Source: Lunularia cruciata
Lineage: Eukaryota; Streptophyta; Marchantiopsida; Lunulariales; Lunulariaceae
Direction of reading: 5' to 3'
Length of the DNA stretch: 64,000 bases
Assembly: GCA_948567375.1 (NCBI GenBank)
Contig: OX419762.1
Coordinates: forward strand, 10,484,001-10,548,000
Shown: positions 34,535-45,628 of the stretch, one piece after another
Layout: the number at the start of each line of letters is the position of its first letter
Position numbering within the stretch: the first letter of the stretch is position 1
Translations under genes and position numbers: made by a program
Notes under the pieces: generated by a model
Database searches by the model: none
Told to the model about the DNA's origin: nothing
Seen by the model: the letters and a program-made list of their open reading frames with translations, nothing else

Positions 34535-35032
34535 CTAATCTTGAGAACTAGCTGATGAAGGTGGTAGTATTTCTGTAGCTGTACTAAGACTCTCTCCAAG
34601 ATCCTTCACCAAAGTTTCCAAAAGTGCTTTTACTCCACTACTCTCATGTCCTTTTGGAAGTCCTTCAACTCCACAAACCTCACACAACTCCTTGGTCTTA
34701 GATCTTCTCCCTCCCAATCTTGGTGAAGAAGGTCCAACATGCAAACCCAAGTCAAGTAAGCCTCTCCTTTCCCTCAATCTCTTGCTCTCAAAGGTTAATG
34801 GACATGAACTTGCCTTATGTCCCTTCTCTCCACATAGAAAGCACTTAGACTCACTCTTTCCTCCAAGTGGTGTAGGTTTTTGGATCCTCTCAACACTCTC
34901 TTCAAATTCTATTGTAAACTCTCTTTTCCTCAAATCCACCCCTACAATCACCTCAAACCCTTTGGGAACCTTGCATAATCTCAATTTCCACTCTTGATGA
35001 CCCTCCATGTTCCCAAAGATGAATCTAAACAC
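34535..35032 (-). CDS. Leader-encoded zinc-knuckle protein of family A element
   Basis: A 165-codon frame lies between the 5' LTR and gag, ending 235 bp before the gag-pol start. Residues 64-77 form a strict CX2CX4HX4C knuckle (CFLCGEKGHKASSC). A second Cys pair with a His (C117, C120, H129) follows, and the C-terminus is Ser-rich. The stretch before the knuckle alternates hydrophobic and charged residues, as in other knuckle-bearing nucleic-acid-binding proteins. Gag-pol already has its own knuckle, so this is an additional protein. Some plant Tat-branch elements (Ogre) are known to carry an extra frame upstream of gag. Its expression (own start, splicing or reinitiation) cannot be told from sequence. 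An alternative start is Met 9. Confidence 0.65.
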   Translation of the reverse strand: MFRFIFGNMEGHQEWKLRLCKVPKGFEVIVGVDLRKREFTIEFEESVERIQKPTPLGGKSESKCFLCGEKGHKASSCPLTFESKRLRERRGLLDLGLHVGPSSPRLGGRRSKTKELCEVCGVEGLPKGHESSGVKALLETLVKDLGESLSTATEILPPSSASSQD

Positions 35033-35656
35033 TCAAACATGCTTTTTGTTGATCTCAAACTTCTCATGCATGAGATCTCCACTCTGCAGAATTGACCCTT
35101 CCTCACAATGTCACTCAAATCTCCCAACAAATATGTCACAGTCCTCTGAAATTTTCCACACTTGATCACAACTCTAGGGCGTCCCTCCCTGCAAAATTTT
35201 AGATCTTTTCATTGAGCCATTTGGCCTAGACACCTTTCTATTCAGCACCCATATTTCAGATTTGGTCTGAAAACCACCCCCCTCACTTCAAAAACTCATA
35301 ACGCCCTGCACAAAAACGATCTCTCTGTAATTTTTGTGGCAGCAGGTAGGATACAATGCACTGAATTTTCTTGGAAATGTTCAGGACGATTCACTGAAAA
35401 TTGAAGAAATGGCAGACTCTGTACAATTTTCCAGAGAGCATGCAGTTGCGGGAGCACTTTACCCTATCACCTTTCAAACATTCTAGCCCAATGCGCATAG
35501 AAGCTCTCTCAATAATTTCAAGTGTGCTAATTGAAAGATAACCCAAGCTATCATGTGTAGAAATCTCAAGTCCAGATCTCAAACTTGAGATTTTGCCCAA
35601 AATCACCTTAATCCCCAAAATCTGCAATCCACCTCACACAATCTCTCCAATTCCTC

Positions 35657-35827
35657 TCATGTGTACAAGATGTACAAAATCACCTCAAAGACATCATAAT
35701 GAACTACAGGGTATACAAATGGATCTTGGTTCTCTAACATAAGTTCAGCCCTCTCCTCTCCTAATGTTCTCTCCAAGTGAGCTCTCATAGCCTCCTTATG
35801 CCTAATGTAGAATTGGACGCGGAACAT
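35657..35827 (-). CDS. Short leader frame of family A element
   Basis: A 56-codon frame starts at the first ATG after the primer site (MFRVQFYIRHKEAMRAHLER...), about 40 bp into the leader. The older copy's leader (28712-28754 and 36548-36640) matches much of this DNA. Whether it is translated is unknown. It might act as an upstream frame or as the front of a spliced product. Confidence 0.35.
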   Translation of the reverse strand: MFRVQFYIRHKEAMRAHLERTLGEERAELMLENQDPFVYPVVHYDVFEVILYILYT

Positions 35828-35847
35828 TATCTTGCCTTCTAGAGAGG

Positions 35848-35864
35848 TCCCGGCAACGGAACCA
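35848..35864 (-). promoter_or_regulatory. Primer-binding site of the young family A element
   Basis: In element orientation, four T residues after the 5' LTR, TGGTTCCGTTGCCGGGA is complementary to a tRNA 3' end reading TCCCGGCAACGGAACCA. It resembles the Asp-tRNA-type site of Athila/Tat elements (TGGCGCCGTTGCCGGGGA) rather than the initiator-Met site. Which tRNA primes it is inference. Confidence 0.65.
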
Positions 35865-35868
35865 AAAA

Positions 35869-36547
35869 TGTGAGCCGGCCTGTCTCTCACTCAGGATGAA
35901 CCTCTGATGGCTATTATGGTAGCGCACCATGGACTAAGAAGGCAAGGAACCCCAACTCCATCATACTCCTCCAAGGCTAACACTCCAAGACTCAAGACAT
36001 TGCTCACTAGAGAACTCAATGAGAGAGAGATAGTTGCAAATGAAAGGATGATGAGTACCTCCTCACACCTTGTTTATATACTTGTGAAATAGTTACGTAC
36101 CAAAGTTACTAATTACCGTAGTAACTCAAGTTACTAGACTAAAAGTCAAGTAAAGTCAAAAAGTAGAAAGGAATATCCATTCACATGGGCATATTCCCCT
36201 TATCTTGACCCAACCACTAAAGCAAGGATTCCTTCACATGGGCTATCCTTGGACTAAAGAAGAATCCAAAACAAAAAGGCTTGCGGGCCCAAGAGTTCTC
36301 AACTCTTTCCCCAAAGCCAAACACCTAGGAATAATACCAAGTCAACACACTAAAATCCAAAATAGTGGTGCTCATCTTTTCTACTTCCTCTAAAGTAAGG
36401 TCCCATCTATCTTAGCTATGACTAACTTTAGCTAACCATGACTAATATAGAACCATCCTTTATCTCTATATAAATAATATCTCTTAAGTACTTGTAATAC
36501 TAAGCTAAATATCACAATACCACACACATGCACAAATGGGTGTTACA
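35869..36547 (-). repeat. 5' LTR of the young family A element
   Basis: 679 bp, apparently identical to 28755-29433. Starts TGTAACACCCATTTGTGCAT in element orientation and ends GGCTCACA next to the primer site. Confidence 0.92.
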
Positions 36548-36860
36548 GCTCACTTGGAGAGAACATTAGGGGAAGGGAGAGCTGAACTTATGTAAGAGGA
36601 CTAAGACCCATTTGTGTAAACCTTGTTATTCATTATGATATCTTTTAGGATTGGATTCATTATTTGATATCTTGTACACAAGAAAGGATTTAGAGAGATT
36701 ATGTGAGGTGGATTTTAGATTTTGGGAATGTTGTCTTATGTCTAGATGTCATATAGGTTTTGTTCCAAATTTACCAATCTTTTTTATGCATTTTATCTCC
36801 AAATTAGTTTGTTGTGGCTACCTATGGAGGTTAGAAGACAATTATTGTTGACACTCAAGC
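36548..36860 (+). mobile_element. Leader of the older family A copy, continued
   Basis: Resumes the sequence broken off at 28754: ACTTGGAGAGAACATTAGG and following bases match the reverse complement of 35550-35780 in the young element's own leader, up to about GTGAGGTGGATTTTAGATTT (36702-36721). The match then fades. Fossil. Confidence 0.75.
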
Positions 36861-36896
36861 TTTTTAGATATCCATCCAAATTGGATGGTTGTTGAC

Positions 36897-37264
36897 CTTG
36901 AAGTGAAAGCAACTTTGAATGAGGAAGTTGTGATTTCAGTGGAGAGAGGTGGAACACAATTTTGAGGCAAAGGTGTTTCATAGCAAAGTAGCCTTCTTTT
37001 GGAAGAGCTGAATCATCACAATCAAGAGTTTTGTAAAGATTTGGATAAATTGTGATTATGGGTTATATTATTGTGACAAGAATTGTTGTTGAGCACTTGT
37101 TACTCTCTTTTGGGTGTGGTTTCTACCTAAGAGATTAAAGAAGAAATCAAGAAGAATCAATTTGGTTACTTTAATTTGTATTTGACCATTTTTAACTCAT
37201 ATCTCTATAGGAACAAACTTTACTTATTGATTACTGCAAAAGTGATACTTGCCAGGTTGTCACA
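36897..37264 (+). mobile_element. S2: fragment matching the right end of S1
   Basis: Aligns with about 5510-5872 (GAGGAAGTTGTG, GTGGAACACAATTTT, CTGAATCATCACAATCAA, TACTCTCTTTTGGGTGTGGT), ending in the same GTTGTCACA at 37264. Only the last about 370 bp of the S LTR are present; copia sequence begins immediately after. Confidence 0.75.
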
Positions 37265-39491
37265 ATACAAGGGGTAGCTTTGGGATCAAGCTTGTTGTGC
37301 TTCTCATCTTGAGTGTGCAAACACACACAATCAAGGACTTTTAGATGTTTTAAGTCTAGCTTAGTGCATATAATTGCCTCCATGGTGCAAACTGCATTCT
37401 TGGGCAGGAGCCATTGCATGTGCAATTCATTTGGGTACATTGCACATGCAATGGCTTCTGCCCAATAGATTTTAGGTATAGGAGTCTTATTTAGCAAAGT
37501 GTGTGCAACCTTTGCTATATTACAATTCTTGCATTTTGCAACTCCATTTTGTATGGACTATAACTCCAGCTTTATCAGTATTGGATGCCATGATGGTGCA
37601 AAAATGCTATGAATTCCATGCATAAGTATTGACCTTAATGGAAGAATATGGTGTTTGGATTACAAGGGTTTTAAAGGTTTGGAAAATGAAAAACACCTTT
37701 TGTTTCAACAATGCATCCAAGTGAATCTGGATAAATCATCTATGAAGGACATAAAGTACCGAGAACCATTCAAGTTGGATGTCAAAGTTGTCCATACATT
37801 ATTGTGCACCAACTCAAGTAGTTTGGTTGCACATTTTCCTTGGTGATTGAGAGCTGCCTAGTTCATTTTCTAAACTGACAAGTGGCGCAGATATCTATAC
37901 TATCACTACATGTAAACTATGGAATACTTATAACTACAATAAGTGTTTGGTAGATTCTTCAGCTTTTGGACATTCATGTGGCTAGGGCGCTTATGCCAAA
38001 TCTGCATATCAGTTACTTGTGATCCACTCTATCTATACATTGCTGCCTACATCTGAGGCATTTTGTTATCTAGTTTGAATAGCCTACTACATCTAGTCCT
38101 TGTAACTATCACTCTTTGTGTAGCTATATTTTAAATCACACACCATCTAGATTAAACAAAACCTAATACCTTGACTCTACCAGCTGGCCTATTGAGATAG
38201 GATTGTGAGTGATGGTGGTACAAAGAGAACATCACTTAATGCTAAGTTCTAAAACTTCAAGGTAGCAATAGACTTTAACCTAATAAGTGATCTAATATTG
38301 GGTACATCATCCCTTGTAACAACAACAATAGGATGTGGAACTAGTTTGAGATGACAAAACCAATCTGATGTTTTGTCATGTGGTTTTTGGCTCTGAAATC
38401 AAAGTACCAGTCCTCAACAGGATGCACTATAGTCCCCACAAAATAGGTCATTGTCAATAGGCTCTCTTCTTCAAGATCATCGCAATCGTCAAAATCAAAA
38501 GCTACAAAATTCTATTGAGCAAATGTAGCATCAACTAATATTATGGTGTTTGTTTTGCCACTTGTAGTAGTCATAAGCATAGTGACCTTTTGCATCATAA
38601 TGGTTACAATGCTTAGGGATAATGTAGCATCTACTCTTGTTTGAATCTTGGCTCTATTGTGGCTGGGCCGGTCCATGGGTCTAGTAACAACTTAGATGTT
38701 GATATCAATGCAGATGTGGATAAACATGAGCACCTCCTCAATTACCATTATGTTGGAAACTTTCACATCCAAAAGTACATCTATGGCCTGTACCTTTGCT
38801 TGCACTTACACACAAAGTTTGATCTTGTTGCTGCAAATTTGAGATAGATCATTGGTTTCCTATCAGTTGCATTTCTTCACTTACCAACAAGAAGGTCAGA
38901 TGCTGAAATGAAGGAAAATCTCATGTATAACAATCAACATCTGAAAAGATTGGTACTCAAGACCCAATCCTTGGAAGGTAATCATGGTCAAATCATCATC
39001 ATCTATTATGACTACAATGCTGCCAAATTGGTCAACAATACCCCTTATGGACAAAATGTACTCATTCATAGATTGTGACCCCTTCTTGACAACATTGTGC
39101 TTCTAGTTCGATTGCAACTTGCACACTTTGGTAGATGTCTCAAACACCTCCTCAATCGCCTCCCATGCACCTTGTGGTGTCTTTGCATCTTGAACATAGC
39201 CACACATAGAGGTAGAAATGGAAATCACAAGGCTATGCAAGAATTGGTTGGCATGCTTCTTCCATTTTTGCACCTATGAGCTCTTATTATCTCCTTTTGG
39301 TTTCATCTATCCCCTATGATAATCTCCCATAGTTCTTGTCCCATAAGGAAATACTTCATGTGTAGTTTTCATATAGCATAGTTTCCCTTGTCAAGATTTT
39401 TTCTTGTGATAGAGCTTGCACTAAATTCAACCATGGTTGATTTATACTCAACAAGAAAGTTAACTAATTAATTGTTTGCTCTGATTGATCA
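37265..39491 (-). mobile_element. Ty1/copia element, broken
   Basis: Minus-strand copia pieces in order: a primer-site-like stretch TGATCAATCAGAGC (39478-39491, compare TGGTATCAGAGC), gag N-terminal sequence (about 39.44-39.30 kb, LHMKYFLMGQELWEI), gag core (about 39.29-38.90 kb, DAKTPQGAWEAIEE), then unresolved pol, and the integrase C-terminal region (37497-37265, containing YWAEAIACAM and LKHLKVLDC). RT and RNase H are missing: the element is cut at 37264 by S2. Many breaks; old. Confidence 0.75.
37400..37465. repeat. Inverted repeat, 27-bp arms, in copia integrase
   Basis: 37400-37426 (TTGGGCAGGAGCCATTGCAT onward) and 37439-37465 are reverse complements with one mismatch and a 12-bp loop. 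On the minus strand the right arm reads as the conserved copia integrase block WAEAIACA; the left arm is that block inverted. Confidence 0.88.
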
Positions 39492-41263
39492 TAACCTCCT
39501 CATATACAATGACAAATCTATTCTTTGCATTGCTCTACATGTGCACATTATCATGTTTTTCCTTTTCCTTATTAAGAACATACAAGGAGCTTAACTATGG
39601 AGCTTACAGATCAAAGGTTGTATGTAAATCTATCACTACTAGTTTCAGCATGTGTGTTACCCAACTATCAGAACCCCCATGGTTTTTCTAGTATTCTTTC
39701 TATCGAGTATGGGAGTAATGAGTAACCTAACCTATCATCATAACATGCACTCTTGGTCTACCAGTCATCATTCAACATTACCAAGGTGAAACACGCAACA
39801 CTCCTAGAAGAAAAGAATATAATCCCATTGCTCATATACCACTCCAAGCCAACTAGGCATACAAAAAAGCATGCAAGCATAGAGATGATTCAACCACAAG
39901 AATTCAACTACAACTCTCCATGTTTTTTTGCAAAAATCAGCTTCTGAGTTTCTTACCCTATCTTCAAGTTGATTTCAATCTATACTCCAAGTTTCCTCCA
40001 ATCTGTACTCCAACTTTCAATCAGATTTGTACTCCATTTACTACTCTAAATGGAGAAATTATATATTTTTTAAGGGAAAAACTTTGTGCAACTTAGATGA
40101 AAATAACTTTTTCTCTATTTTTTTGGATCAAATGATCTAGATTTCAATAAAAAGCCTATAAGATAATCTTTCCAATAGTAAGAAGAAAACCACAAAATGA
40201 ATACTATAGTTCCCTTGACAAGATCTCAAACTTTGCTTGTTCTTTTTGTAGTTCCACCTTTATTTCAAAATCCCTAATTGAGAGTTTGCTCTTGATTCTT
40301 GACAACTTCCCCCAAATTTCTAGAGGAAGGTACACGTTATCCTAAAAAACACTGTAGCAACCTAAAATCTTCAGTCATAGTCACAAAAAAATAAGAGAAC
40401 TGAAATTTAATCATGATTGAAGATAGAAATGCTCTACCAAGCTTACTATAGTATTTTCAATAAAACTTGTTATATCAGCTCTCACTCTCCATGGATCCAA
40501 AGCCAAAAGAATTTATTATAGCAGTGGTTGTGCCTTTGTCTAAAACTTATCAAAGTTTGATGGCCTTATTCAACCCCAATCCCTTGATATGGCCAGGCTA
40601 ACTTATGAGCTCTATAAACCCAAGTATGTTTGATCTGAGACCTTGAATTCATTATTTAAGAAATTCATGTGAAATCTTTGCACAAAGGTGGAAGACCTAA
40701 CCACCAACAATGTTGTAGATTTTCATAAGCTGATTTGCACCATAAGTTGAGGAGTCACCAAAACTCCAAACCTGATCATCATCTCATCTTCAACACCTTA
40801 GTTTCTAGAGCTCTAACTTCAATCAACTCAATCTGATTTGAGATTGATCTAAAGCTAAAATTTCTTGCACTCACCACTATATGTACTTTGTCTTCTCTCC
40901 AACCAATAATAGATTATGAAACTGTGTTATGAAGCTCTCCAAATTTTCCAGTTTGTGCACTTGGGTAATCCCCTTGATTCAATTAATCATATCCCTTGAG
41001 AATCTACTCAGATCACTTGGTTTCTATATTCAAATTATACCTTGTTAGCTCTTCTCTCTAACTTTGTCCTCTCTCCCTAAATGCCTTCCCCTAACTCCTT
41101 TGATGATTAAAAAAATTCCAAATTTTTCCTCTTGGGACTCAATCACTTGCATTTTTGTGATTTAGTTGTTTCTCTTTTTGCCAAATGGATCACACAACTC
41201 CAATTTGAAGTCATTGAACAAGATAAATTCATTCTCCATCTATAAAAGCACATAGATGTTCTA
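39492..41263. other. Unassigned A/T-rich sequence
   Basis: Position suggests that its left part could be the 5' LTR of the copia element, but no paired LTR is available to prove it. A CTATAAAAG box lies at 41240-41248 on the + strand. No frame or repeat I can interpret. Confidence 0.35.
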
Positions 41264-44200
41264 TCAACAACCAAGACTCCAAGGAAGAAGTTAGGGATGG
41301 ATGATTTCTTGATTTCAAAGCAACAATGGAACTACAATGTGTTGGAGGATGTTGGTAGTCACAAGGTTAACATCATAGTGGGCCAATTGATTGCTTTGAA
41401 CCCTACCTTGAGAAAAGAGCTTAGAGGTGGTTTGAGTTCTACAAGGAGCAAGAGGAAGAAGAAGGCAAAAGCTCTAGTATCAATGGGGTGGTGGATGCCA
41501 AGCCAACACCATGGGAGGCTTATGAATATGCCTCCAAGATTGATGTGAGAGTGAATGGTCACAACATCAAGGATGCATTGGTTGATGGAGGATCAACAGT
41601 GAATGTCATGTCAGAAAGGTCGATGAAGAATTTGGGTATGATACACTCAAGACCTTCAACATTTGTGGTGAGCATGACAAACAAGCAACAAGTTTGACCA
41701 ATAGGGGTGATCGATAAAGTGGTAGTTTCAATTATGGGAGTTCAAAATCTCATGACTTTCCAAGTCTTGAAGGATTCAAGCTATGACTTACTTCTTGGGA
41801 GGCCATGGTTGAGAGCAGCACACACAATTGATCGATGGCACAAAGGGTACTTGAGGATTGGGCCATCAAACCATAGAGTCACAATTCCTATGATTAACAC
41901 CACAAGCATTCACATTCAGATACACCATCTTTTGATTATTGGGAATCATATTCTGAAGAAGGAGCTTCAAGTGTGGACACAAGCATGGAAGAGGAGACTT
42001 CCACGGAGGAGGATGAATCTTATTTTGATTCAGATGTGTATCCCTTGTGTGCTATGGATTTTGCACCTAAGCCAAAGGTTTTGAAGGACCTAGATAAATC
42101 ACCATTGACACTTGAGGAGGTAGAGAGAAGGTTAGCTACCCTCAAGTATGGCCTAAATGCTACCAAGGAGGAGAAAGTGAGATTTGAGGAGATTTTCTGC
42201 AAGTTCATCCATTTCAGTTACAAGGATTTGAAGGAAGTCACCTTGGAGGAGCACAAGATAGAGGTGGAGTCACATGCAAGAAAAATCCGCCAAAAGCAAC
42301 GTTGCATTATCTTTGGTTGTGAAGGATGAGATTGATAAGCTCAAGGAGGCCGGATTTATCTTTGAGGTGGAGAATTCAGAATAGGTGTCTCTAATTGTGA
42401 TTGTGAAGAAAAAGAATGGCAAGCTTTGAGTATGTATGGATTACAAAAAGCTCAACTTGTTACCAAGAAGGACTCCTACCCGTTACCACTCATTGATGAG
42501 ATCTTGGAGGAGGTTGCAGGTCATGAGGGGTATAGTTTTGGTGATGGTTATAGTGGATATAACCAAATCAAGATTGCACTAGAGCATCAACAACTCACCA
42601 CATTCACCACACCTAGGGGAACTTATGCTTTCAAGGTCATGCATTTTGGGCTTTGCAATGCTCCAGCCACATTCCAATGGTTCATGAACAAGGTATTTGA
42701 AACTTTCATTGGGAAATTTGTGAGAGACTTCATTGATGACTTTTGTGTCTATGGGAGCAAGGAGAAGCACTTTGAGCACCTAATCAAAGTCTTGCAATGC
42801 TTGGATGAGGCAAATGCATCACTCAACCTAGAGAAGTGCATTTTTGGATGTAAGAAGGTCTACTTTTGGGGCACATCATCTCCAAGGATGGACTAGTAGT
42901 TGATCTTGAGAAGGTGAGGAAAATGTCAGACCTTCCATTCCCTTCAAGCTTGACAAAGTTATGCCAATTCTTGGGGATGGTTGGGTACTATAGGAGGTTC
43001 ATCTTCTTATTTTCCAACAAGGCTTATGCATTGACCATCTACATGAAGAAGGGTGTAGATTACATGGTGATTTTGGAAGACAAAGAGGCTCTCAAAGCTT
43101 TTGAGGAGCTCAAGCAATCCCTTGTTGTAACTCCAATTCTTGCTAAACCTGATTGGAGTAAGCCTTTCATCCTCTACACTGATGCTTCTAATGTTGCTAT
43201 AGGATGCACTCTTAGTCAATTAGACCAAGATGGGCATGATCATCCAATAGCTTATGCTAGTAGGTAGATGGTTTCAGCAAAAAAGAACTACTCTGTCACG
43301 GAGAGAGAAAGGTTGGTAGTGATCTTTGGTCTCAAGAAGTTTAGACACTACTTGACTGGAGGGAAAGCCACCATTGTCATGGATCACAAGGCTTTGAAGT
43401 ACATCTTCAACAAGCCTAATGTTGAAGAGAGACTAGCAAGGTGGATGATACTCTTGTTTGAGTATGACTACACCATTGAAGATAGGTCACAAAAGAAACA
43501 TGCAAATGTTGATTTGTTATCTAGAGCCTATGATCATGATGGAGATGAGCCTGTGGATGATTCCTTCCTGGATGAGGAGCTCATGACAATCTCAATCACT
43601 CAAGAGGTTCCAATGGAGTACAAGGAGATTGTGGATTTTGTGAGAAGAGGTAACTATCCAGAAGGGATGCTTGCTAGGGGGAGGAAGGCCCTTGCAACAA
43701 GATCTAGACCTTACACAATGGTGGAGGATATTCTTTTTCACCAAGGAGCAGATGGTCTACTTCAAAGAGCAGTGGGTAAGGAAGAGTCTATCTTACTCAT
43801 AAAGGAGTTTCATGAAGGTTTAGTGTGTGGAGGACACTTTGCAGGAAAAGTGATTGCTTTCTAGATTCTAGATGCAAGTTACCATTGGAGAGGGATTTTC
43901 AAGGATTGTCTTGATTATTGCAAAACTTGTCATGTTTGTCAAGCTTTTGCTAGAAAGTCTACTGCCACTCTACCTCTTAGATCAATTCCATTGTTAGGAA
44001 CTTTTGAGAAGTGGGAAATCGATTTTGTAGGTCCTCTCAATAGAACTCCAAGGAACAATTGGTACATTGTTATAGTTACTGATTACCTCACCAAGTGGGT
44101 TGAGGCTAGACCATTGAGGGACAAGAATGAAGATGAAGTTGGGAGATTTCTTTATGTGCATTATCATTAGGTTTGGGTGCCCTTTGAAGTTGGTTTGTGA

Positions 44201-45628
44201 TAGAGGAGGGGAGTTTACATGAAGCATCACTACAGCCATGCTACGACATTTCTCTATCACACATAGAGTAACTACATCCTATAAGCCAAATTCCAATGGC
44301 ATGGCAGAGAGAACCAATCAGACCTTGTGCATGATGTTGGCCAAAGATGCAGAAATGGAGAGGGCTAAACATCATTTGGACAAGAGGATTCATGCAGTTT
44401 TGTGGGATTATAGGACAACCATGAAGACTTCTATCGGATATTTTTCATTTCAATTGGTATATGGTATTGAGTCTACCTTACCTATTCACTTTGATCTTCC
44501 TACCTTCCAAAGCATTCATAGGAGATTGAAGAAAGCACAAGGAGGTGATGCAGAGAAGTCAAGGAAGGATCAACTTATGGAGTTGGAAGAGGCAAGAACA
44601 CTTACTATGGGTCGAGTAGAGCAAGCCCAAAGGAAACAAAAGGAGAGCTATGACAAGAGGCAAGGCAAGAAGAAGGTGGAGCCTTTCAAAGAAGGTGATT
44701 GGGTAATGTTGTTTGATTCTATTCAATTCAAGAGAGTGCAAAAGAAGTTTTTGCCTAAGTACTTTGGTCCTTTCATAGTGGAGAAGGTGTGGTGCAATTA
44801 CACCTATGATCTCAAGGAGTTGGGAGGATGACACTTTGATAGGATTAACCATGATAAGTTGAAGATGTACCATAGAAGGTAGAGAGACCTTCACTTTGAG
44901 GACAAGGTGAAGGTCTCTCTTAGTCCGGGGGTAAATGTAACATCCATTTGTGCATGTGTGTGGTATTATGATAATTTAGCTTGGTATTACAAGTACTTGA
45001 GAGATATTATTTATATAAAGATAAAGGATCATTCTACATTATTCATAATTAGCTAGAGTTAGTCATAGCTAAGATAGAGGGGACCTTACTTGAGAGGAAG
45101 TGGAAAAGATGAACACCACTATTTTGGATTCTAGTGTGTTGACTTGGTATTATTCTTAGGTTTTTGGCTTTGAGGAAAGAGTTGAGAACTCATGGGCCTG
45201 CAAGCCTTTTTGTTTTGGATTCTTCTTTAGTCCAAGGATAGCCCATATGAAGGAATCCTTGACTTAGTGGTTGGGTCAAGATAAGATCACATGCCTAGGG
45301 GAATATGCCCATGTGAATGGATATTCCTTTCTACTTTTTGATTTTACTTGACTTTTAGCCTAGTAACTTGAGTTACTATGGTAATTAGTAACTTTGGTGC
45401 GTAATTATTTCACAAGTATATAAACAAGGGGTGAGGAGGTACTCATCATCCTTTCATTTGCAACTATCTCTCTCTCATTCAGTTCTCTAGTGAGCAATGT
45501 CTTGAGTCATGGAGTGTTAGCCTTGGAGGCATATGATGGAGTTGGGGTTCCTTGTCTTCTTAGTCCATGGTGCGCTACCATAATAGCCATCAGAGGTTCA
45601 TCCTAAGTGAGAGACAAGCCGGCTCACA
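41264..45628 (+). mobile_element. Family A copy B: 3' part, broken
   Basis: A + strand copy that begins abruptly within gag (matching the young element from about its position 33127) and runs through protease, RT, RNase H and integrase to a complete 3' LTR (44936-45628). Conserved blocks are plain, for example DGYSGYNQIKI and ILYTDASNVAIG. Several breaks; intermediate in age, younger than copy C. The 5' third and 5' LTR are not attached here; the LTR fragment at 28234-28673 may be its start. Confidence 0.88.
44936..45628 (+). repeat. 3' LTR of copy B
   Basis: 693 bp from TGTAACATCC to GGCTCACA, preceded by the polypurine tract GTCCGGGGGTAAA. Contains TATATAAACAAGGGG (45418-45432). Similar to, but distinct from, the LTR of the young element. 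Confidence 0.88.

Larger units (their letters stand above)
28755..36547 (-). mobile_element. Family A element, young, looks whole (Ty3/gypsy)
   Basis: A 7793-bp minus-strand LTR retroelement with two 679-bp LTRs (28755-29433, 35869-36547) that appear identical by eye, beginning TGTAACACCC and ending GGCTCACA in element orientation. Flanks share GCTC (28751-28754 and 36548-36551), or AGCTC if the terminal A is counted, as a target duplication. Inside are a primer site, a leader with its own zinc-knuckle frame, one gag-pol frame and a polypurine tract. Identical LTRs mean a very recent insertion. It lies in the leader of an older copy of its own family. RT and integrase blocks resemble non-chromovirus plant Ty3 elements (Tat/Athila side); lineage is tentative. 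Confidence 0.92.

Noticed and set aside
41264-45628. Firm assignment of the LTR at 28234-28673 as the 5' LTR of copy B
   Set aside because: Orientation and order fit, but the LTR appears more diverged than B's 3' LTR and could equally belong to copy C; left open.
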